Shown piece after piece: positions 7,099 to 12,046 of a DNA stretch of 12,909 bases. This DNA is from a bacterium. Its GTDB lineage: Bacteria > Chloroflexota > Dormibacteria > UBA8260 > Bog-877. How positions within the stretch are numbered: position 1 is the stretch's first letter; the number at the start of each line of letters is the position of its first letter. The notes beneath the pieces are model-generated. The model was not told the DNA's origin, made no database searches, and saw nothing but the letters and a program-made list of their open reading frames with translations. A program made the position numbers and the translations under genes. The stretch lies in the NCBI GenBank assembly GCA_021802115.1, contig JAKABA010000107.1:1-12909 (forward strand). The letters are read 5' to 3'.

Positions 7099-7214
7099 GC
7101 CAACCCTAGCCAGACGAGCACAAGCAGCACCGCCACGAGCACGAGTACCAGCGGCACGCGGCCAACCCAGGGTAGGCGAACGTAAAGCCTGGGCCGGTAG
7201 TGGCGGCGTGTCAC
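7095..7214 (-). CDS. 39-residue single-pass membrane protein in the integrase operon
   Basis: GTG at 7212-7214 opens a 39-codon frame ending TGA at 7095-7097. The first 19 residues are basic and aromatic (MTRRHYRPRLYVRLPWVGR), the next 20 are an uninterrupted hydrophobic segment of Val and Leu (PLVLVLVAVLLVLVWLGLA), i.e. one transmembrane helix with a positively charged, probably cytoplasmic, N-terminus. Its start overlaps the HTH gene's stop (GTGA, 4 nt) and its stop overlaps the integrase start (ATGA, 4 nt). Such double overlap is hard to explain unless all three are translated together. AGGTG lies a few nt upstream. No family is recognised. It is below usual gene-calling length. Confidence 0.65.
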   Translation of the reverse strand: MTRRHYRPRLYVRLPWVGRVPLVLVLVAVLLVLVWLGLA

Positions 7215-7582
7215 GCTGCACCTGCTCGACGCTTCCTGATCGGGCTGGCGGGCGCGTTCGCACCTGCCACACCAGGCCCGGACGGGTAACCGAGCAGGCC
7301 ACGCTCCCGCGCCTGGCGCACATATTTCGAAGCGCCGGGACGGCTGACGTGGAAGGCCTGCTCGACAGCCCGGAGTGGCGACCCGCCAAGCTCCAGCGCA
7401 CGTCGGTACACCTGCGCCACCTCCTCAAAGTGCTGCGGTGGCAGGCGGTTGCCTCTGCGATTCGCCGACTCGCGGCCGCCGCGCGACGTGCTGCTGGTCG
7501 GCGCGGAGTATGTGAGGGCCTGCTCTGGCCGGCTCGGCCTGGAGAGTGGGGCTCGGCAACTGAGCCATCGCTCCCTTCCCAT
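7211..7582 (-). CDS. HTH protein upstream of the integrase
   Basis: The C-terminal half carries a recognisable domain: RLPPQHFEEVAQVYRRALE, then LRAVEQAFHVSRPGASKYVRQ and ARERGLL. This is a tail domain seen in small actinobacterial mobile-element proteins, ending in a helix-turn-helix (about residues 70-95 here) expected to bind DNA. A regulatory or accessory role in integration is inferred from operon context. The N-terminus is uncertain. ATG 7582 gives 123 residues but has a poor ribosome-binding site, and its first 35 residues look out of frame. A better start, ATG 7568 with GGGAAGGGAG upstream, is in a different frame, so a single-base frameshift near 7470-7500 may have broken the gene. 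Its stop overlaps the start of the 39-residue gene. Confidence 0.65.
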   Translation of the reverse strand: MGRERWLSCRAPLSRPSRPEQALTYSAPTSSTSRGGRESANRRGNRLPPQHFEEVAQVYRRALELGGSPLRAVEQAFHVSRPGASKYVRQARERGLLGYPSGPGVAGANAPASPIRKRRAGAA

Positions 7583-7995
7583 TGGCCTAAGCTCAGCTCT
7601 CAACCCAGCCGATGCGCCACCGTAACGCTGCCTGCCATCACCGATGCTGGGCCATCCACCCAGCTTCGGGTGGACCCACCTCCAGAAAGCCGGTATCCGC
7701 CCGGCACAGCTTGATGCGGGCCAGCTGAGCGGTGAGACTGGATGAGCGTCCTGAGGCGCCTTACCACGAGTGGTCAGGTTCGCCCGAAGCATCGCCATCA
7801 CGGCGCACATCGGCACGGGCCGCCAGCAGCCCGAGAAGGAGGAGTTCTCGATGCTCGGTACTGGCGCTGGACTCTTGCCGCTGTTCGGGTGACCCAGCTC
7901 GCTGCTATCGGGTGTTCCCCGAACGTACCGCTCAGCGAGAGGTGCAGCACGCCCATAGCGCCGGGAGTGGGCGCCCCCTCTGTCCCAGGCGCTCA
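7583..7995. other. Region between the HTH operon and the GNAT gene
   Basis: No full gene is recognised. It contains the inverted repeat at 7655-7674 and, on the plus strand, an isolated strong Shine-Dalgarno sequence (AAGGAGGAG, 7836-7844) 6 nt before an ATG that opens only a 13-residue frame (7851-7892). Confidence 0.4.
7655..7674. repeat. Perfect 7-bp inverted repeat upstream of the HTH operon
   Basis: TCCACCC (7655-7661) and GGGTGGA (7668-7674) flank a 6-nt spacer, with a further CCCACC directly after. The site is 70-90 bp upstream of the HTH gene starts. It has no T-run on either strand, so an operator for the HTH protein is more likely than a terminator. Confidence 0.4.
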
Positions 7996-8859
7996 CTACC
8001 CAAGCCACTTCACGAGTTGGAGAGCTGGGTTCTCCGGACCCCACAGCGCCGGGAACTCTTCGAGCGGTCTGAAGCCGCACGCGACGTAGAAGGCGCGCGA
8101 GGCAGCGTAGCCGGGGTGGGGTCGCCGCTCGCTCAAGGTCTTCACCTGAAGGTACTCAATGCCTTGCGCGAGCGCTTGATGCTCCAGAGACTCGACGAGG
8201 CGCCTTCCGACACCGCGGCGCCGGAAGGCCGGGCGTACGCCCATCACGTAGATCTCCGCCGCGTAGCGGCTGTGCTGGACCGTCGTGAGGAAGCCCACGT
8301 CTTCAGCTCCGATCGACGCAATCAAAGTCGGCGACCGGTCGGCGACGCCGACGTAGTGGTCGACAGCCTCCTCGATCGCGAACCACTCGGTGAGCTCACC
8401 GAGGACGCGACGGCAGATAGCCCCGCTGTTGAGCGCCTGTACGCGAACGACGGCGTCTTCGGCGCCTGCCGGATCTGCCCGAGGGGAAGGGGCTGGGTCC
8501 GAAAGATGGGCACTTCCCTCCCGGTACACCCGCACAGACGTGAGTAGTCCTCTGCGGGCAGTGAAGAAGGGCGCGATCGGGTCCTCGACTGGCCTCCCGT
8601 CGAGGACCATGTGCTCGACGCACTCCATCGCCGCGCAATCCCCGTCCACGACCAGATGCAACACCTCCAGGCGTGGAGCACGGGCCCAGAGCCAGTCGTC
8701 GAACACTGTCCGCAGCGCGTCCCGCCCGTTGACCACGTCGGAGCCGGTGTGCCAGGTGATCTCCTCGGCGAAGCCTCTGAGGAGTCGCTCGGTATCGTGA
8801 GCATTGAAGGCATCGATGTGCTCCTCCAGCACGGTTCGGAGGTCCGGCTGGTCGGTCAT
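7996..8859 (-). CDS. SnoaL-like / GNAT acetyltransferase fusion protein
   Basis: The 287-residue product joins two domains. Residues 1 to about 120 are SnoaL/NTF2-like: TVLEEHIDAFNAHDTERLLRGFAEEITWH at the start, then GRDALRTVFDDWL and a run of strands ending in TSVRVYREG. Residues about 135-285 are a GNAT N-acetyltransferase: IYVMGVRPAFRRRGVGRRL (205-221) is motif A with the R/Q-x-x-G-x-G acetyl-CoA loop, and YAASRAFYVACGFRPLEEF is motif B. Expected activity is transfer of acetyl from acetyl-CoA to an amine; the substrate is unknown. The frame is continuous with no sign of a break between domains. ATG 8859 follows an AGGATGG site. It is monocistronic and flanked on both sides by gene-poor DNA, so it looks like cargo. 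Confidence 0.85.
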   Translation of the reverse strand: MTDQPDLRTVLEEHIDAFNAHDTERLLRGFAEEITWHTGSDVVNGRDALRTVFDDWLWARAPRLEVLHLVVDGDCAAMECVEHMVLDGRPVEDPIAPFFTARRGLLTSVRVYREGSAHLSDPAPSPRADPAGAEDAVVRVQALNSGAICRRVLGELTEWFAIEEAVDHYVGVADRSPTLIASIGAEDVGFLTTVQHSRYAAEIYVMGVRPAFRRRGVGRRLVESLEHQALAQGIEYLQVKTLSERRPHPGYAASRAFYVACGFRPLEEFPALWGPENPALQLVKWLG

Positions 8860-9089
8860 GCGCCCATCCTAACTGGGCAGGCGCATGGCCACGGAAGTCG
8901 ACACCCCGTCACGCAATAGCGGGAAGGTGACATGGGCTGGTGGACACCTTCTGACCGCGCCGTGATGGGCTCGGAGCTGAGGTTCGCCGGATCACCTCGC
9001 TGGAGGGAGTGACCACGAAGTGCGGCGAGCGTGGCTTCCCAACTTTCTGATGTTGGCCCGCTCGAGGAACGGCTCGCGGCCGGTGAGTT
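8860..9089. other. Upstream region of the GNAT gene, nothing recognised
   Basis: Only short overlapping frames without domains are present between the GNAT start and the degenerate tRNA. Confidence 0.35.
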
Positions 9090-9184
9090 CGGCCCAGTGG
9101 TGATTGATCCGTCAACCGCGGTCGCTGGTCGCGCGGACTCGTGCAAGGCTCAGGTCGTGGGTTGAAGTCCCACCGGGCCGACCA
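9090..9184 (+). pseudogene. Degenerate tRNA gene (elongator Met/Lys/Pro-like); possible second att site
   Basis: Plus strand: a perfect 5-bp T-stem (9157-9161 with 9169-9173) encloses a 7-nt loop TTGAAGT, then a 7-nt acceptor strand CGGGCCG (9174-9180), discriminator A and CCA (9182-9184). The T-loop has G where nearly all tRNAs have C56. A 5' strand CGGCCCA at 9090-9096 pairs with 6 of the 7 acceptor bases. The middle (GCTGGTCGCGCGGACTC) recalls D-arm and anticodon-arm sequence but does not fold into proper stems, and the whole is longer (95 nt) than a class I tRNA. I read it as a decayed tRNA that served, or was altered by, integration. Amino-acid identity is not certain. Confidence 0.5.
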
Positions 9185-9416
9185 TCCTTGATCTCACAGA
9201 GTGCCGCCAGATGCCACCAAGGTTCCCCTCCGTCCGTGCGACAGTCGGTAGGTCAGTCAGTAGTCGGCGCACTTCGCTGGCCAATACGACACGCGGAGAG
9301 TTAGTCAGTAGAGCGGGGTCCCGAGGCATGACCGAGGCGTTGACATGGGAGCATGTGACTTCCAGCACGTCGTCAGGAGACTGCGGCGCCAGCCTGCGGC
9401 TTGGCGCGGGGATCAA
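9150..9416 (-). pseudogene. Possible integrase C-terminal remnant downstream of xis
   Basis: This frame begins at a TTG that overlaps the xis stop (TTGA) and ends inside the degenerate tRNA. Its tail, VRSRMVGPVGLQPTT, is the antisense translation of the tRNA 3' end, a feature often seen where an integrase gene runs convergently into its tRNA target. The upstream part shows no catalytic integrase motif, and a full integrase (about 380 residues) is absent. The natural gene order would place int exactly here, after xis and next to att. I therefore suggest that int has been almost wholly deleted. A non-coding stretch is nearly as likely. Confidence 0.3.
9255..9311. repeat. AGTCAGTAG direct repeats next to the degenerate tRNA
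   Basis: AGTCAGTAG occurs at 9255-9263 and 9303-9311 (48 bp apart), with related AGTCGGTAG-like copies just before. They lie between xis and the tRNA, where integrase arm-type or Xis sites would be expected. Confidence 0.35.
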
Positions 9417-9682
9417 TCGGGTGGATTCCGCCGAGGTGCGAGGGCGCGTGAAGAGGAAGACCGCCGGCCGTCACCCGTACGGGAGGGCGGCGGCAGCTCC
9501 GACTCCGCCACCCCCGCCTGGCGGGCTGTCCAGGCTCGCACGTCGGCTGGCCGGAGGCGGATGGCACGCCCCACCCGCACAACCGGTATCTCACCTCGAG
9601 CGATCAGCGTCCATGTGAGCGTCCGCCCCACCCTGAGGTACTGCTGCAGATCCTGGACCGTCCAGAGCGCCTCATCCGCCAT
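9413..9682 (-). CDS. xis: Excisionase-type HTH protein
   Basis: The 89-residue product has a MerR/excisionase-type winged helix at residues 6-50: LWTVQDLQQYLRVGRTLTWTL, then GEIPVVRVGRAIRLRPADVRAW, the usual 'sequence-DNA-binding then wing' arrangement of AICE and phage Xis proteins. The remainder is a basic, Ser/Arg-rich tail. It would bend DNA at att and direct the integrase to excision. ATG 9682 has AGGTGGA 7 nt upstream and starts 20 nt after the end of the Rep frame, consistent with a gntR-controlled ftsK-rep-xis operon. The frame stays open upstream to 9988 but overlaps Rep and is rejected. The gene looks intact although its presumed integrase is missing. Confidence 0.8.
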   Translation of the reverse strand: MADEALWTVQDLQQYLRVGRTLTWTLIARGEIPVVRVGRAIRLRPADVRAWTARQAGVAESELPPPSRTGDGRRSSSSRALAPRRNPPD

Positions 9683-9702
9683 CCTGGGTCCACCTGCGTT
9701 GC

Positions 9703-10317
9703 TCACGGAGTCGCACCCACTACGAAAGCGGCCCAGAGGAGCGTGTGCGAGGAGATCGAATGCCCCGCCACCACAACGCTGACGGCGGCGCGCCAGAGGT
9801 CGCCGAACTCCCAAGCGCTCAGAGCCTGGTCCTGGGCCGGCATCGAGTACACCCGGCGGCAGACTCCCCGGCAGTGAAATCGGTCGAAGTTGTCCATGGG
9901 GGGCGACCAGTTCTCGGTGTCGCAGTACAGGTCGAGACGGGAGATCCCGAGCACAGGCTCGGCTCGCGTCACGTTCGCGGCCAGCCACTCCGAGATCTCA
10001 GCCACGGCCCGGTCCGGACCGCGTGAGTGGAGGTAGGCTGAGTGAGCCTGGATGAACACCGGCGGGAACGGAGCCGCACCGCCGATCGCCACCTCGATGT
10101 TGGGGGAGCTGGCCCAGAACGGATAGCTCCGCCAGCCGTGGGGACGGAGCGCGACCGAGAGGGACTGCTCCCCCCAGGCGACTACCTGGACCTCCTTGGT
10201 GCGCTGCGCCTCCGCCTTCAGCGCCTCCAGGAAGGCCAGCAGCCCGTCCTGCAGCTCCCCTCGGACGGAGCAATGGAGCGTGTCCACGCCAGCACTCAGG
10301 ATCCTGAGCTCGTCCAT
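9703..10317 (-). pseudogene. Replication initiator (Rep_trans-like), internally deleted
   Basis: The first 160 residues resemble the rolling-circle-type replication initiators of actinobacterial integrative elements: MDELRILSAGVDTLHCSVRG, then HGWRSYPFWASSPNIEVAIG, PPVFIQAHSAYLHS and ISRLDLYCDTENW (125-137), where ISRLDL is the conserved strand before the catalytic region. After GVCRRVYSMPAQ (about 160) the frame jumps to DQALSAWEFGDLW, which resembles the far C-terminal part of the family; the intervening region expected to contain the 'FGKG...RIYDK' segment is not present. Total length is 204 residues against roughly 300 or more. ATG 10317 overlaps the ftsK stop (TGATG), indicating coupling. 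Probably non-functional for autonomous replication. Confidence 0.7.
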
Positions 10318-11009
10318 CACGATGGGTCCGAGAGCTCGTCTGAAGTGGGGCATGTATTTTCCGACCACTGTGTGACAGGGCCAGTGGTCGGTCGGACCCT
10401 CCCGGAACCCCACCTGCCGAGCAGCAGCTCCCGGCTCTCCTCCACCGAGCAGTCGACCGCCTGGAACACCTCCACCGCCTCGTGGGCGAAGACCGCCCGG
10501 CCCGGGTGCGCCGGCAGCAGCGAGGCTCTGTCGCTGTCGATCAAGATGAAGCTGTTCAGGGCGGCTCTGACCCGGAAGGCGACGGTGCCGTCGAGGTTGG
10601 CCTTCAGCTGCCCCGGCACCGCCTCGGCATCCGGTCTCTGGGTGCAGCAGACGAGGTGGATGTCCACCGATCTCCCGAGCCTGGCGATCTCACAGACCCG
10701 CCCGGTGGCCGCCTGCTGGGCGGCCCGGGCGGCCCGGTCGTCGCCGAGGTCGCGGACCGTCAGTTCGGCCACCTCGTCCACCACGACCAGGATCCGGGGC
10801 CAGCCCGCAGGGGCAGCTGAGTCACCAGCCTCCACCGCGTGCCTTACCTGGGAGAGCCGCCGGTCTAGCCCCTCCCGCCGCTCCTCCTCTTCCTCCTCCA
10901 GCTCAGGGAGCACTGCCCGGATGGGGAAGTGGCACACCCATCGTTCCCTCCCCCCGGACCGGTCCCTCCGCTCTCTCCGATGGTCCTGTCGTCGCCCGTG
11001 GTCAGCCAT
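10317..11009 (-). CDS. FtsK/SpoIIIE-type transfer ATPase lacking the Walker A half
   Basis: The 230-residue product matches the C-terminal part of the FtsK/Tra DNA translocases that move double-stranded DNA in AICE conjugation. Walker B is clear (ILVVVDEVAEL, residues 73-83), followed by LGRSVDIHLVCCTQRPDAEAV, GQLKANLDGTVAFRV and SDRASLLPAHPGRAVF. There is no Walker A P-loop: the first 35 residues are a basic stretch without family character, leading into an acidic ELEEEEEERR segment. ATG 11009 nevertheless has a perfect AGGAGGT site 6 nt upstream and a strong promoter, so the start region is original and an internal deletion has probably removed the membrane and Walker A part. It is unlikely to translocate DNA alone. 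The stop overlaps rep. Confidence 0.85.
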   Translation of the reverse strand: MADHGRRQDHRRERRDRSGGRERWVCHFPIRAVLPELEEEEEERREGLDRRLSQVRHAVEAGDSAAPAGWPRILVVVDEVAELTVRDLGDDRAARAAQQAATGRVCEIARLGRSVDIHLVCCTQRPDAEAVPGQLKANLDGTVAFRVRAALNSFILIDSDRASLLPAHPGRAVFAHEAVEVFQAVDCSVEESRELLLGRWGSGRVRPTTGPVTQWSENTCPTSDELSDPS

Positions 11010-11047
11010 GTCGCACCTCCTGAACCATGGCAGTGCAACGCGCCATG

Positions 11048-11058
11048 TGGTACGGTCC
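11048..11058. promoter_or_regulatory. Candidate GntR operator at the ftsK promoter
   Basis: TGGTACGGTCC lies directly downstream of the -10 element of the ftsK promoter, over the likely transcription start. It matches TGGTGCGGTCC at the gntR promoter in 10 of 11 positions. A repressor bound here would block ftsK-rep-xis transcription. Confidence 0.5.
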
Positions 11059-11086
11059 GTTATAGCACGACCAGTGGGCCTGTCAA
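11059..11086 (-). promoter_or_regulatory. Strong sigma70-type promoter for ftsK-rep-xis
   Basis: Minus strand: consensus -35 TTGACA (11081-11086), 16-bp spacer, -10 TATAAC (11059-11064). The start site would be near 11052, leaving a leader of about 43 nt with AGGAGGT before ATG 11009. Confidence 0.7.
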
Positions 11087-11138
11087 GGGGGTGCGGAGAA
11101 ATATCGGATCGAGGAGGTCAGGCGGCGGCGCCCCGGGG

Positions 11139-11924
11139 TCAGCTGTGGAGCGGGATCCGGGGGAACACTAGCTTGGCCTGGTCCGCCGGCAGGTGGGTCT
11201 CGATAACCGCCACCACCCGATCCTCCTGCTTCATCACCCGGTAGAGCTGGAGCACCGGCACCCCGTCCGGGATGGACAGGACCCGCTTGATGTTGGGGGT
11301 CGGCATTTCGGCCTCCACCAGGTCCTCCCCCTCCGCGGCCGGTACTCCCTTGATGGCGAGCACGTCGGGGAGCCAGTAGCCGTCCAGGTCCTCCTCGGAC
11401 AGCCCCATCTCCTTCTCCACCCTGGGATGGAGCCACGCCCGGCACAGAGACAGAGCCCCCTGGGAGTCGAGCCCCACGGCCTCCTGCACCAGGACCTCGG
11501 TCCCTCTCTCAACCTCGAGCAGCTCCGAGATCCAAGGAGCGGTCTTCACCCTGCGCTCCGCGCTCTCCAGGATCGCCGAGAGCCGGAAAGAGCGAGCGGG
11601 AGCATCGTCTTCGGCATCCTCCCTGGGGGGAGCGGGGCGCATCATGCCCACCCGGATCGCGTCCACCCGGCGCCGGTCCGCCTTGGGATCCCGCACGAAG
11701 CTGCCCGCCCCATGCTCGGCGACCACCATCCCCTCCTGCTTCAGGACCCCGATGGCGCTCCGGACCGTGGTCCTGGTGACCCGGTAGCGGGCCATGAGCT
11801 TGCGCTCCGACGGGAACGCCACCCCCGCGGGCAGCCGCCCCTCCTCGATGTCCCGGCGCAGGACGTCCGCCAGCTGCTGGTACAGCGGCACCGGACTCTC
11901 ACGGTCCAGGGTCGGCCTCGGCAT
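11139..11924 (-). CDS. GntR-family regulator (HutC/UTRA type; KorA-like role)
   Basis: The 261-residue product has an N-terminal GntR winged helix (residues about 6-72: PVPLYQQLADVLRRDIEEG, FPSERKLMARYRVTRTTVR, GMVVAEHGAGSFV). It is followed by a C-terminal UTRA effector-binding domain (about 95-255, with EVERGTEVLVQEAV and VLQLYRVMKQEDRVVAVIE). Both domains are complete. In actinobacterial integrative elements such regulators (KorSA and relatives) sit beside the FtsK/Tra gene and repress transfer and replication; that role is inferred here from the adjacent ftsK-rep-xis operon. ATG 11924 is about 7 nt from a TAGACT -10 element, so the mRNA is probably leaderless. A motif shared with the ftsK promoter suggests autoregulation. 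Confidence 0.9.
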   Translation of the reverse strand: MPRPTLDRESPVPLYQQLADVLRRDIEEGRLPAGVAFPSERKLMARYRVTRTTVRSAIGVLKQEGMVVAEHGAGSFVRDPKADRRRVDAIRVGMMRPAPPREDAEDDAPARSFRLSAILESAERRVKTAPWISELLEVERGTEVLVQEAVGLDSQGALSLCRAWLHPRVEKEMGLSEEDLDGYWLPDVLAIKGVPAAEGEDLVEAEMPTPNIKRVLSIPDGVPVLQLYRVMKQEDRVVAVIETHLPADQAKLVFPRIPLHS

Positions 11925-11930
11925 TGCTAC

Positions 11931-11949
11931 AGTCTACCTGGTGCGGTCC
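11931..11949. promoter_or_regulatory. gntR promoter region with candidate operator
   Basis: A -10 TAGACT (minus strand, 11931-11936) ends 6 nt before ATG 11924, predicting a leaderless transcript; no good -35 is visible. TGGTGCGGTCC (11939-11949), shared with the ftsK promoter, lies in the spacer just upstream of the -10. Confidence 0.45.
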
Positions 11950-12026
11950 AAAATTGCCGACGTACGGACGGCGTGCACATCCCACAGGGTCCGCCCAGGC
12001 ATCCCCGGAGCTGACAACGCCCGTCC

Positions 12027-12046
12027 CGTAGGGGCAGAACCCTACG
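12027..12046. terminator. Hairpin at the end of the permease gene
   Basis: CGTAGGG (12027-12033) and CCCTACG (12040-12046) form a perfect 7-bp stem with a 6-nt loop, overlapping the permease stop codon (12042-12044). No T-run follows on the minus strand, so this is a weak terminator candidate at best; it may stabilise the mRNA end. Confidence 0.3.

Noticed and set aside
7099..7428. N-terminal extension of the integrase up to 7428
   Set aside because: This part is antisense-frame shadow of the HTH gene and the 39-residue gene; the integrase family start, ribosome-binding site and ATGA overlap all fit ATG 7098.
9683..9988. Extension of the xis frame upstream to 9988
   Set aside because: It overlaps Rep in another frame; the winged-helix domain starts immediately after ATG 9682, which has its own ribosome-binding site.
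10042..11244. 400-codon plus-strand open frame
   Set aside because: It is the antisense shadow of ftsK and rep in high-GC DNA, rich in Ser/Arg with no domain.
11193..12014. 273-codon plus-strand open frame
   Set aside because: Antisense shadow of gntR; His/Pro/Arg-rich composition with no recognisable fold.
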